Assembly: GCF_010093205.1 (NCBI RefSeq)
Contig: NZ_PDWN01000005.1
Location: forward strand, 1-64,000
Direction of reading: 5' to 3'
Length of the DNA stretch: 64,000 nt
DNA from: Pseudoxanthomonas daejeonensis
GTDB taxonomy: Bacteria > Pseudomonadota > Gammaproteobacteria > Xanthomonadales > Xanthomonadaceae
The first letter of the stretch is position 1; every line of letters begins with the position of its first letter. The position numbers and the translations under genes are program-made. The notes under the pieces were generated by a model. The model made no database searches. It saw only the letters and a program-made list of their open reading frames with translations, and was not told the DNA's origin. Below, piece by piece: positions 55,301-64,000 of the stretch.

Positions 55301-56625
55301 AGCTGGTGCAGATGCTGGAACGCGTGGAATCGGGCGTCGACAACGCGCTGCGGCGCTGGTCGCTGGCAGACGGGCGGCTGCTGGGCGAGGAACCGCTCAA
55401 GCTGCGCGCCGACGACCTGCTGGCACGCGTGCAGGACGGTCGCATCGCGATCAGCGGCAACCCGGGCGGCACCTCGACCTCGAACCGGTCGCTGATGATC
55501 GACCGCGATGGCAAGCGCCTGCCGATGACCCAGCCGCGGCTGGGCCACCTGGCACGGGCGCAGGCCTTCAGCGCCGATGGCCGCGTTCTGGCCCAGGCGC
55601 TGGCCGACGGGGTGATGCTGTTCGATGCCGACACCGGCGCGCCGCTCGGCCCCGCGCTGCGCGCCCAGGTGCGCATTCCCGACGCCGTCGCCCAGCTTGC
55701 CTTCAGCCCCGATGCGCGGGCCCTGGTCGCGCGCACCGCCCTGGGGCGCTGGCTGGTCTGGTCGCTCGCGCCCGAAGCCCGCGAGCCGGCGCTGGTCGCG
55801 GAAGAGGCAGCCCTGCTCGCACCGGTGCCGGGCGATGAATTCCGGCTGCCCTCGCCCGCCCTCAGGGCCTCGTTCCTGCAACGGGACGACACGTCGGCCG
55901 TGGGCGGGCCACGACCGGGTCCGTGGTCCTGCCTGGCCGCACCCGGCACGCTGCCGCCGCGGGCAGCGGACACCCCCGCCCGCCTGCTCGACCTGGGCAG
56001 CCGCTACACCGCCTCGCTGCACGAACTGCAACGGTCGTCCTGGGGTTCCAGGCCGAAAGGCCTCGGCAACCTGTGCGCCGTGCCGCTCGGCGTGCAACGG
56101 CTGCAGGGCGTGGACTACGACCTGCGCGGCGTGGTCGACCTGCGTGCGTCCGCCAATGACCGCAACGCGCCGGCACAGGGCCGCAGCGACAGCACCGGAC
56201 CACTGCCGGTGCAGCCCGGCCGGTACGCCGCCGCCCACGTGCTCGGCGCGCAGGTTGGCGCTCCCGCAGCCGGCACCGGCGACGACCCGGCCGCACGCCT
56301 GCGATTTTCCTACAGCGACGGCAGCCAGGCCGAGGTCCCGCTGCGGCTCGGCACCATCGGCGGCGGCCACGCCGGATGGATCGACCAGCCGTCGATGTCG
56401 ATGCCCTGGTCCGGGTCGCTGCCCGAGCTGGAGGTGTCGTACAACGCGCAGATGCAGCTGTATGGCACGCGCATCGACAATCCGCATCCGACCCGCGAGC
56501 TGGCCGCGATCGAAGTGCGCGCCACCTCGCCACTGGCAGGCGATCGCCCGGTGGTGATCGCCGCGATCACCCTCGATCCGTTGGCCGATGCGGCACCGTC
56601 CTCCCGGCCGGGGCAGCGCGAATGA
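52297..56625 (+). CDS. Transmembrane Ser/Thr kinase with extracytoplasmic WD40-like propeller
   Basis: 1442 residues. The kinase domain spans about 62-335: G-loop IGAGGMGVVY (70-79), VAIK Lys93, catalytic loop HLDLKPGN with Asp187, DFG Asp205 and MAPEQ. The usual HRD Arg is Leu186, so it is a non-RD kinase. A membrane helix (ALATFALLAGLVASTW) lies at about 355-372. Residues about 450-1180 hold many WD40-like blades (for example LALSPDGRYLALGLEP, AISPDARWLALGRADG). The last 250 residues look like a jelly-roll domain (LQGVDYDLRGVVDL, LPVQPGRYAAAHVLGAQ), a pattern seen in planctomycete kinases. Stop and start codons overlap with both neighbours. Likely role: sense an envelope signal and phosphorylate sigma 2. 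Confidence 0.92.
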   Translation: MNPGDEMQDPGHREAMAALASLAFGHSRRIRATEAGVTRHLAFLSIEALELDLSDPEQRAFGDYELLEEIGAGGMGVVYRARQKSLDREVAIKLLSAGPWASRDFIARFQREAQSAARLQHPNIVAIHEIGIHDELNYFSMALFTGPSLAQLLARRGPLPPREAARMVRTIAEALHYAHRLGVLHLDLKPGNVLTDANGEPHVADFGLARRIDSTLATDGNEISGTPSYMAPEQVELRRHRLSVATDIYGLGAIFYELLTGHPPYSAATPRETLDQVLHGRLARPGSHRQDIPADLEEICLKCLAREPSERYADARLLADDLGRFLEDRPVSVRPLGRWQRLWRWMHREPAIAATSALATFALLAGLVASTWQWQRAESSAASARGHLWAQRHETAWRHFEEQRGFAALPLLATNLAEQRAHGAAAAEATERLRLRVAQAQVPALLEAIDVGAAVHVLALSPDGRYLALGLEPNTVALYEVASLRQLWRVELALHEPSTDGQLRRLHFTPDMRHLLVSEHWSMLQIRPSGFQGYRLALADGKQTQVPGGDTVRSESWSDDGRHVVLTDLGQRWFRLYDASTWQPLGPAMDAPLAGFRPGWLIAPGLVFIAMHRGDGSIGVLDPSTLQPRHVVPAAESGARYTAWAISPDARWLALGRADGETLLVDAGNGSTRTLFPPTGGEATWLEFSGDGRHLAATVGSEFFVFGIPDGAGMYYMARDPAVLWGHQFECETGSDDCRALLMESDRVTLWSMSGGYRFGDAPLMESPEITHHSFVPRFASRFDPARQLLATGAQDGSLRLWRLPAAPLRPHLGPTQREATLHFDGRHLVAVDGHDTWIFDAQSGQALSPRMRLPQPVGFAALAADGRTLVASSGRELHVFDWRNGALRYPPIMLGGSPMDLWLASDGGSVVSRWASPQTRPPGLQRVQAHDLASGQPLGPAGDLLLDSAHLTADNRHLLVSVADATHLYALADLRQPLRSFPIPDYGWQVASGIEDRVHGELVQMLERVESGVDNALRRWSLADGRLLGEEPLKLRADDLLARVQDGRIAISGNPGGTSTSNRSLMIDRDGKRLPMTQPRLGHLARAQAFSADGRVLAQALADGVMLFDADTGAPLGPALRAQVRIPDAVAQLAFSPDARALVARTALGRWLVWSLAPEAREPALVAEEAALLAPVPGDEFRLPSPALRASFLQRDDTSAVGGPRPGPWSCLAAPGTLPPRAADTPARLLDLGSRYTASLHELQRSSWGSRPKGLGNLCAVPLGVQRLQGVDYDLRGVVDLRASANDRNAPAQGRSDSTGPLPVQPGRYAAAHVLGAQVGAPAAGTGDDPAARLRFSYSDGSQAEVPLRLGTIGGGHAGWIDQPSMSMPWSGSLPELEVSYNAQMQLYGTRIDNPHPTRELAAIEVRATSPLAGDRPVVIAAITLDPLADAAPSSRPGQRE

Positions 56626-59561
56626 GGCGGAGAACGCAAGTTGCAGGACCTCGCCCGCTGGCCGGCTACGGACTTGCGCCATCGGCCGGTGGCGGTGGCG
56701 GTGCCTGCGCCGTGATCCGGCAGGCGTTCGCAGCGCGTACCCGATCCGCGCAGCTCCGACCACGCGCCCCGATCGCGCTGGCCTGCACACTGGCGCTGTC
56801 GATCGGCAGCGCCGTGGCCGCGCCCGCCAGGGACGGCGAAGACGCCGCCGCGACCACCGAGCTGCCACGCCTGCAGGTCACCGGCAGCCACCTGCGCCGG
56901 GTCGAACTGGAAACCGCGCAGCCGCTGCTGGTCCTTCAGCGCGATGAGTTGCTGCGGACGGGCCTGAGCAACCTGGGCGAGATCCTGCAGCAGCTGCCGC
57001 AGCACGTCTCCGACCTCAACAGCGACTACAACAATGGCGGCAATGGCGAGACACGCGTGGACCTGCGCAATCTGGAGTCAAAGCGCACGCTGGTGCTGCT
57101 CAACGGCCGCCGCTACGTCAACACGCTCGACGGCGCGGTCGATGTCGGCAGCATCCCGCTGGCGATCGTCGAGCGGGTCGAGGTGCTGACTGCCGGTGCG
57201 TCGGCGATCTACGGGTCGGACGCGATCGCCGGCGTGGTCAACGTCATCACCCGCGACGATTTCGAGGGCGTCGATGCCGGCGTGCTCTACGCCAGCAACG
57301 AGCAGGGCGATGGCCAGCGCCGCAGCGCCGACCTCAGCTGGGGCCGGCTCGGGGAGCGCGGCAGCGTCGCGCTGAACCTGTCGTTCTCCGACCAGCAGCC
57401 GATCCTGGCGCGCGACCGTGCGATTTCCGCGGTGCCGATGTATGGCTTTCCGGCCAACGACACTTCGGCCGGGGCTTCCGCCAACACGCCGCAGGGAAGG
57501 ATCGGCTTCGGCCGCAATGGCAACCGCATGCCCGACGGAAGCCCGGGGCAGCTGACCTGGGATCCGGCGCTGGCAGGGCATCGCCGGTTCGACGGAAGCC
57601 GCGACGGCTACAACTACGCCGAACAGACCTACCTGCGCACGCCGTACACGCACACTGCGCTGTTCGCGCAGGGACGCTACGACCTGGCAGCGGACCTGTC
57701 CGTCCACGCCAACGTGCTGCTGCACCGGCGCCGTTCCAGCCAGCAACTGGCGCCGGCCGGGCTGACGCTGGCCGGCAATGATCCCTATGCGGGCCCGGAC
57801 ATCGACGCCGCCAATGTCTACAACCCGTTCGGCCAGGCGGTCACCTTCCTGGCATTCCGCCCGCTCAACCGCGACCGCCGCTTCGAGCAGGAAGCGGCCA
57901 CCCACTACGTCTCGCTGGCCCTCGCCGGCATCTGGCGGCCGGGCGGGCGCGTGCTGGACTGGGAGCTGGGCGTGATCGACGCACGCACCCGGGTGGACGA
58001 GGACATCAGCGGCGGCTTCGACCTGGGCTCCGTGGCGCGCGGCGTAGGCCCCTCGTTCCTCGACAGCCGCGGCGTCGCCACCTGCGGCAGCGCGGCCGCG
58101 CCGGTTGCCGGCTGCGTGCCGCTGGACTTCCTGCACGGCAGCGACGGGTTCACCGACGCCATGTACGCCAGCATCAGCGCCGACGGCTGGATCCAGCAGG
58201 AGCGCGACCTGCGCGACATCGCGTTCCGCATCGGCGGCGCGCTGCTGGAATGGCCGGCGGGCCAGGTCGCGGCGGTGGCCGGGCTGGAACACCGCCGCGA
58301 GCGCGGCCGGCTGACGCCCGATCCACTGCTGGCCGACCATGCCTTCGATTTCGGCAACACACCCTACGACCCGATCGCCGGCGAAACGCGGGTTGACGAG
58401 GCCTTCCTCGAGTTCGAACTGCCGCTGCTGGCGGGCCGGCCCTGGGCGGATGCGTTGAGCCTCAACCTGGCCACGCGCCACTCCCGCTACTCCAACTTCG
58501 GTTCCACCACCAACAGCCAGGCGGGACTGGCCTGGCAGCCGGTGCCTGCGCTGCTGCTGCGCGCCAACTGGTCGCAGGGCTTCCGCGCGCCCTCTACCAC
58601 CGAGCTTTACGCCAGCAGCTTCAGCACCAGCGAAACCACGGACTTCCTTCCCTTCGACCCCTGCGCCAACCAGCCAAGCGGCGAAGTCGCTGCACGCTGC
58701 GCCGCGGCCGGCGTGCCCCTGGACGATTTCGATCCGCAGGTCGGGCCCGAGGTCCGGCTTGGCGCCAATCCCGACCTGCAGCCGGAGCATTCGCGTAACC
58801 GCGGCGCCGGCGTGGTCTGGAGCCCGGCGCGCATCGCCGGACTGGAACTCAGCGTGGACTGGTGGCGGATCGACCTGGAAGAAACGATCTACGCGATCCC
58901 GGCATCGGTCCTGCCCTCCATCTGCTACGAGGAAGGTCTGGACAGCGCCTGCGCATTCCTGCGCCGCGACGCGGCCACCGGCGAGCTGCTGGAGATCGAT
59001 GCGCGCCTGCAGAACTTCGGCCGCTACCAGGTCGAAGGCTGGGACCTGGGCCTGGGTTACCGCTGGAGCAGCGACTGGGGCGACTTCGGCCTGCGCTGGG
59101 ACAGCGTCTACCTGGTGCGCAGCGACCTGGAAGTCCCGAAGGGCGCGCCGCCGAGTCCGCTGGCCGGCAACTACTATTTCCTCGATCCCGGCTGGCGGCT
59201 GCGCTCGCTGCTGTCGCTGGACTGGGAGCGGTCCCGCTGGGGCGGCACCGTGCGCCTGCGCTACTACCCGGCGCTGGACGAAAGCTGCGACGGTCCGCAG
59301 CGCGCAGGCGACCCCTCGGTATGCGACCGCCCGGATGTCGAGAGCCCGCTGTTCGGTGCGCCCGTGCACATCATCGATGCGCGCCTCTACACCGACCTGC
59401 AGCTGCGCTGGCAGCCGCGCGCGGGCATGGTCTTCAGCCTCGGCGTCAGCAACGCCTTCGGCCACGACCCGCCGGTCGCCTACAGTTCGATCAACTCCTA
59501 CGACCCGAGTTACGACGTACCTGGGCGCTTCTGGCATGCGGGCTACCGGCAGCGCTTCTGA
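56622..59561 (+). CDS. TonB-dependent outer-membrane receptor
   Basis: 979 residues from ATG 56622, overlapping the kinase stop; GTG 56712 is an alternative that would remove 30 residues of Gly-rich sequence before the signal peptide (IALACTLALSIGSAVAA). The plug domain follows: LPRLQVTGSHLRRVELETAQ, TRVDLRNLESKRTLVLLNGR and VEVLTAGASAIYGSDAIAGV. The beta-barrel carries the usual TBDR landmarks (LRANWSQGFRAPSTTELYAS, NPDLQPEHSRNRGAGVVWSP) and ends in WHAGYRQRF with the terminal aromatic. It imports a large solute using TonB energy. The substrate is unknown; no SusD partner and no Fur box are seen. Coupling to a kinase and two sigma factors is unusual. Confidence 0.93.
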   Translation: MRRRTQVAGPRPLAGYGLAPSAGGGGGACAVIRQAFAARTRSAQLRPRAPIALACTLALSIGSAVAAPARDGEDAAATTELPRLQVTGSHLRRVELETAQPLLVLQRDELLRTGLSNLGEILQQLPQHVSDLNSDYNNGGNGETRVDLRNLESKRTLVLLNGRRYVNTLDGAVDVGSIPLAIVERVEVLTAGASAIYGSDAIAGVVNVITRDDFEGVDAGVLYASNEQGDGQRRSADLSWGRLGERGSVALNLSFSDQQPILARDRAISAVPMYGFPANDTSAGASANTPQGRIGFGRNGNRMPDGSPGQLTWDPALAGHRRFDGSRDGYNYAEQTYLRTPYTHTALFAQGRYDLAADLSVHANVLLHRRRSSQQLAPAGLTLAGNDPYAGPDIDAANVYNPFGQAVTFLAFRPLNRDRRFEQEAATHYVSLALAGIWRPGGRVLDWELGVIDARTRVDEDISGGFDLGSVARGVGPSFLDSRGVATCGSAAAPVAGCVPLDFLHGSDGFTDAMYASISADGWIQQERDLRDIAFRIGGALLEWPAGQVAAVAGLEHRRERGRLTPDPLLADHAFDFGNTPYDPIAGETRVDEAFLEFELPLLAGRPWADALSLNLATRHSRYSNFGSTTNSQAGLAWQPVPALLLRANWSQGFRAPSTTELYASSFSTSETTDFLPFDPCANQPSGEVAARCAAAGVPLDDFDPQVGPEVRLGANPDLQPEHSRNRGAGVVWSPARIAGLELSVDWWRIDLEETIYAIPASVLPSICYEEGLDSACAFLRRDAATGELLEIDARLQNFGRYQVEGWDLGLGYRWSSDWGDFGLRWDSVYLVRSDLEVPKGAPPSPLAGNYYFLDPGWRLRSLLSLDWERSRWGGTVRLRYYPALDESCDGPQRAGDPSVCDRPDVESPLFGAPVHIIDARLYTDLQLRWQPRAGMVFSLGVSNAFGHDPPVAYSSINSYDPSYDVPGRFWHAGYRQRF

Positions 59562-59601
59562 CTCACCCGCGCCGGCTGTGCTCATCGTGCCGTCGCGGCA
59601 G

Positions 59602-60423
59602 TCACGCCGCGCCGCGGAGCTCCTCGCGCACAGGTCGCATGCGCGCCGGCACCCGTGCCAGTGTGTCGCCGCGATGCGACACGAGGCGCAGACTGCCGTC
59701 CATGGCCTCGACCAGCGCGGTCAGGCTTTCCACCCAGTCGCCATCGTTGGCGTAGACCAGCCCGTCCCGTTCGCACAGGCCGGCGCGGTGGATGTGGCCG
59801 CAGACGATGCCGTCCAGGCCACGCCGGCGCGCGTCGTCGAGCCCGGCCTGCACGAAGCGGTCGATGTAACGCTCGGCCGCGCCGCTGCGCCGCTTCAGCC
59901 AGTCTGCCAGCGACCAGTAGCGCAGGCAAAGCCGGCGCCGCGCGGCGTTGGTCAGGCGGTTGCCGGTGAGGATGCGGTAATACAGCCAGTCGCCGAAGCG
60001 CTCCTGCAGGCCGCCGAAATGGGTGATGCCGTCGTAGTCGTCGCCATGCGTCACCAGCAGCCGGCGGCCGTCGGCGGTCTCGTGGATCGCGCGCCGGCGC
60101 AGCTGCATCGCCGGCAGCACCAGGCCGCAGAAGCGCCGCACCGGGCGATCATGGTTGCCCGGCACGTAGACCAGCTCGGTGCCGCCGCGGGCCAGCGCGT
60201 GCAGGGCTTCGACTACGCGCTGCTGCGCGGCGCCCCAGCTCGCCCGCCGCTGGGCCATCCACCAGAAGTCGACGATGTCGCCCACCAGGTAGAGCTTTGC
60301 GCAGCGCAGCTGGCCGAGGAAATCGGCCAGCTCGGCCGCGTGGCAGTGGCGCGAACCGAGATGTACATCGGAAATGAACACCGCCCGGTGCCGCGGCGGC
60401 AGGTCCACCGCGGCGGGGCTCAT
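59602..60423 (-). CDS. Calcineurin-like phosphoesterase, UDP-2,3-diacylglucosamine diphosphatase-like
   Basis: 273 residues from ATG 60423. All metallophosphoesterase motifs are present: FISDVHLGSRH, YLVGDIVDFWW, VYVPGNHDRPVR, LLVTHGDDYDGI and GIVCGHIHRAG. The GDDYD variant and overall length fit the LpxH-related proteins annotated as UDP-2,3-diacylglucosamine diphosphatases, which cleave the lipid A precursor to lipid X and UMP. Canonical LpxH is near 240 residues, so this may be a second member with another substrate. It is convergent with the TonB receptor, 40 bases apart. Confidence 0.88.
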   Translation of the reverse strand: MSPAAVDLPPRHRAVFISDVHLGSRHCHAAELADFLGQLRCAKLYLVGDIVDFWWMAQRRASWGAAQQRVVEALHALARGGTELVYVPGNHDRPVRRFCGLVLPAMQLRRRAIHETADGRRLLVTHGDDYDGITHFGGLQERFGDWLYYRILTGNRLTNAARRRLCLRYWSLADWLKRRSGAAERYIDRFVQAGLDDARRRGLDGIVCGHIHRAGLCERDGLVYANDGDWVESLTALVEAMDGSLRLVSHRGDTLARVPARMRPVREELRGAA

Positions 60424-60801
60424 GCGCCGCCCTCCCCGAGCGTGGCCGGCGGCGCTGCCGGCGCCGGCAGCCTTGGTAGACGCCGATGCCCGCGCAGCCC
60501 GATCTGCGGGCACGATGATGGCGGGATCCGCCGGCCGCGCGGCGCCGGCTGGGTGGCCGGGCTTTCCGGCATGGAGTCGCTGCTGCGCATCGGGGTCCTC
60601 GACGGCCTGCCTGCCGCGCAGCCTGCGCCGCGGACGCGTCAATCCGGTTGCGGCGAGGCTACGGCCCGGTGACGCGGTGCAAGTGGCCCGGCGCCGGCGG
60701 CTTAACAGCCGGTCAACCGCCACGCCGGCACAATGCACCCCACCCGGCGCCCGTGTATCATGCGCACCCATCTCTCCATCCGAATGCAAGGATATAGCCC
60801 G
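60424..60801. other. Spacer upstream of metK
   Basis: 378 GC-rich bases without a supported gene. It contains several short GCCGGC palindromes (around 60444-60470 and 60693-60730). A possible -10 element, TATCAT, lies near 60755, about 45 bases before the metK start, without a convincing -35. No SAM or SAH riboswitch could be recognised by eye. Confidence 0.45.
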
Positions 60802-62022
<1,221 letters not shown>

Positions 62023-62048
62023 GCGCGCGGCTCATCGCCGGACGTGGA

Positions 62049-62076
62049 AACGGGCCGCACAAGCGGCCCGTTTCTT
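62049..62076 (+). terminator. metK terminator, possibly bidirectional with ppc
   Basis: AACGGGCCGC-ACAA-GCGGCCCGTT, a perfect 10-base-pair stem, followed by TCTTTT on the plus strand. On the minus strand the stem is followed by TCC, so termination of ppc is weaker. Confidence 0.85.
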
Positions 62077-62105
62077 TTGACGCCCGCGCCTGGTGCTGCA
62101 GCGAC

Positions 62106-64000
62106 TCAGCCGGTGTTCTGCACGCCCTGCGAAACACCGTTCACGCTGGCCACCAGCGCGCGCAGCAAGGTCTCGTCCTCCCGTCCACTGGCGCGCCAGC
62201 GCTTGAGCAGGTCCGCCTGCAGCACGCTGATCGGATCCACGTACGGGTTGCGCAGGCGGATCGACAGCGCCAGGCGCTGGTCGTGCTGCAGCAGCCATTC
62301 GTTGCCGTTGAGGCGCATCGCCCAGTCGCGCGTGAGCGCGTGCTCGGCCTCGATCCGCGGGAAGAACTCGCCGTGCAGCGCGTCGCCGGCCAGTCGCGAG
62401 AACATCCCGGCGATGCCCATGTCGCCCTTGGCCAGGACCATGGCGATGTCGTCGAGGAAGGTCTTGAAGAACGGCCAGTCGCGGCCCATCTCGCGCAGCG
62501 CGTCCTCGCCGTACTCCCCGACCGCGGCCTGCAGTCCGCTACCCACACCGTACCAGCCGGGGATCACCGCCCGTGCCTGGCTCCACGCGAACACCCAGGG
62601 GATGGCGCGCAGGTTGGACAGCGCCGCATCCTGGCCCAGCCGGCGCGACGGCCTCGACCCCAGTGTCATGCGCTCGATCACGTCGATCGGCGTCGCGCTG
62701 CGGAAATAGTCCATGAAGCGCGGTGCGCCGACGAAACCACGATAGGCGCCGCTGCTGGCCTCGGCCACCGTGGCCATGACCTGGCGCCACCGCGCCTCGC
62801 GCGGCTCCGGCTCGCGCGGCCGGATGCTGGACACCAGCACCGCGCCGGTGGCCTGCTCCAGCGAGCGCAGGGCCAGCGCGCGGATGCCGAACTTGCGGTG
62901 GATCGCCTCGCCCTGCTCGGTCACCCTCAGCCGACCATCGACGCTCCCGCGCGGCGACGCATCGACCGCCCGCGAGGTCTTGCCGCCACCGCGGCTGATC
63001 GAACCGCCGCGGCCGTGGAAGAAAGTCAGCTTGATGCCGAGCTCTTCGGCCGCCTGCATCAGTTCCACCTGGGCACGCTGCAGCCCCCAGCGAGAAGCGG
63101 CGATGCCGCCGTCCTTGCCGCTGTCCGAGTAGCCCAGCATCACCATCTGCACGTTGCCGCGCGCGGCCAGGTGCCGGCGGTACACCGCGTCGGCGAGCAG
63201 GTCGCGCAGCGTATCGGGGCCGTGGCGCAGGTCGTCCACGGTCTCGAACAGGGGCGCGATGTCGAGCGGCACGTTGCCCTCGGCATCGACCAGGCCACCG
63301 CGCCGTGCCAATGCCAGCACGGTCAGCACGTCGGCGCGGCTGCGCGCCATGGAAATGATGTAGGCGCCCAGCGCGTCGGTACCGTGGCGCAGGCGGGCAT
63401 CGCCCAGCGCGGCGAACACCGCGTCCAGGCGCGCGTTGCCGGGCTCGTCGACCTGCGGCAGCGCCGTGTCGCCTCCGGCGTAGGGCCCGAGCAGCGCCGC
63501 CTGGTCGACCGCATCGCGCGATTCCCAGTCCTCCTCGCCCAGCGCCGCAGCCACCGCGCGCGCGTGGATGCTCGACTCCTGGCGCACGTCCAGCCGTGCG
63601 AGGTGGAACCCAAAGGTGCGCAGGCGCCAGACCAGGCGTCGCACGGAGAACCAGCCTGCATGCACGCCGCGGTGGTTCTCCAGGCTCTGCCGGATCAGCT
63701 CGATGTCGTCGCCGAACTCGGCCGGCGAGCCGTAGCCCTCGGCGCGGTCGTCCAGGGTGGCCTGCAGCCGCGCGCGCATCAGGTCGATCAGCAGGCGGTA
63801 CGGCATGTCGGCGTGGCGCGGGCGCGCGGCTGCGGCCGCCTGCGGCAACAACTCGCGGTAGCGCTCGACCTGGGCAAGCACCTGCGGATCGACTCCGACC
63901 ACGCCGGTGGACTGGCTCAGCACCGTGGTCAGCTGCTGCAGCTCGCCCAGGTATTTTCCGAGGATCGCGCGGCGCTGTGCGTCGAGCGTATTGCGGATCG
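62106..64000 (-). CDS. ppc: Phosphoenolpyruvate carboxylase, N-terminal part outside the window
   Basis: The last 631 or so residues of an enzyme normally about 900 long; the frame is open to the right edge ([20 protein letters not shown]). Recognisable are [40 protein letters not shown] (PEP binding), the catalytic loop [37 protein letters not shown] and the C-terminal QNTG that binds the allosteric inhibitor aspartate. It adds bicarbonate to PEP to give oxaloacetate, refilling the TCA cycle. The gene is convergent with metK. Confidence 0.98.
   Translation of the reverse strand, partial: IRNTLDAQRRAILGKYLGELQQLTTVLSQSTGVVGVDPQVLAQVERYRELLPQAAAAARPRHADMPYRLLIDLMRARLQATLDDRAEGYGSPAEFGDDIELIRQSLENHRGVHAGWFSVRRLVWRLRTFGFHLARLDVRQESSIHARAVAAALGEEDWESRDAVDQAALLGPYAGGDTALPQVDEPGNARLDAVFAALGDARLRHGTDALGAYIISMARSRADVLTVLALARRGGLVDAEGNVPLDIAPLFETVDDLRHGPDTLRDLLADAVYRRHLAARGNVQMVMLGYSDSGKDGGIAASRWGLQRAQVELMQAAEELGIKLTFFHGRGGSISRGGGKTSRAVDASPRGSVDGRLRVTEQGEAIHRKFGIRALALRSLEQATGAVLVSSIRPREPEPREARWRQVMATVAEASSGAYRGFVGAPRFMDYFRSATPIDVIERMTLGSRPSRRLGQDAALSNLRAIPWVFAWSQARAVIPGWYGVGSGLQAAVGEYGEDALREMGRDWPFFKTFLDDIAMVLAKGDMGIAGMFSRLAGDALHGEFFPRIEAEHALTRDWAMRLNGNEWLLQHDQRLALSIRLRNPYVDPISVLQADLLKRWRASGREDETLLRALVASVNGVSQGVQNTG

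Noticed and set aside
53527-56868. 1113-residue minus-strand open frame opposite the kinase
   Set aside because: Antisense shadow of the kinase propeller; no domain signature and wrong composition.
60660-60801. SAM or SAH riboswitch before metK
   Set aside because: GC-rich palindromes are present but no conserved core of a known SAM or SAH class was seen; a covariance-model search would decide.

Overview
This is a GC-rich bacterial chromosome segment (GC clearly high by eye, dense with ATGA stop/start overlaps) from a gammaproteobacterium of the Xanthomonadales, most likely a Lysobacter, Luteimonas or Pseudoxanthomonas relative. That assignment rests on gene content and order (yicC-gmk-rpoZ beside rph-rdgB-hemW, a lysine/alanine-rich histone H1-like protein, paired LemA genes, HemP, GcvH/GcvT) and on protein style; it is inference, not a database match. 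The first 90 bases are not genomic. They match an error-laden Illumina Nextera P5/i5/Read-1 adapter ending in the Tn5 mosaic end, so the left edge is a contaminated contig end and the first gene is truncated. The right edge cuts through ppc.

Layout. 91-3.8 kb: TPM-domain protein, LemA, TerC, diacylglycerol kinase and TsaB, all on the minus strand. 3.9-9 kb: a REP-like palindrome, a DinG/YoaA helicase, a TPR lipoprotein that looks like a PBP1b activator (LpoP type), and PBP1b. 9.1-12.8 kb: a two-domain glycosyltransferase convergent with a membrane TPR protein. 13-22.2 kb: housekeeping genes rpoZ, gmk, yicC, then rph, a VOC protein, rdgB, hemW, a DUF1631 protein, a PilZ protein and pepQ. 22.3-27.5 kb: a TetR regulator divergent from an alpha/beta hydrolase-FadE operon with clear candidate operators, then a hotdog-fold protein and a small membrane protein. 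27.5-35.8 kb: an MFS/nucleotide-type transporter, GMC oxidoreductase, amidohydrolase, M48 peptidase with LemA, and a beta-lactamase-like hydrolase. 36-40.6 kb: histone H1-like protein with a strong promoter, GcvH, GcvT, NfeD and an SPFH protein. 40.7-43.2 kb: ECF sigma, membrane anti-sigma-like protein and double-PDZ protein. 43.3-48.5 kb: a frameshifted secreted protein, Fur-controlled HemP, an aldo/keto reductase, NupC, a PfkB sugar/nucleoside kinase and a Dus enzyme. 48.7-50.7 kb: two paralogous small secreted proteins around a YdjM-like membrane protein.

The most interesting region is 50.8-59.6 kb. Two tandem ECF sigma factors of the planctomycete/ECF43-like kind are followed, with 4-base overlaps, by a 1442-residue transmembrane Ser/Thr kinase carrying an extracytoplasmic WD40-like propeller, and then by a TonB-dependent receptor. 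The sigma factor adjacent to the kinase has lost the acidic DAED motif of region 2.2 and has Thr-Ala-Ala-Asp there, while the first sigma factor keeps DAED. In the characterised EcfP/PknT system of Vibrio, a sigma factor lacking these acidic residues is switched on by kinase phosphorylation of a threonine in this region. This locus therefore looks like a phospho-activated sigma switch coupled to an outer-membrane receptor, with a second, possibly phosphorylation-independent sigma factor added.

59.6-64 kb: an LpxH-like phosphoesterase, metK and the C-terminal two thirds of phosphoenolpyruvate carboxylase. No tRNA, rRNA, CRISPR array or intact insertion sequence was seen.
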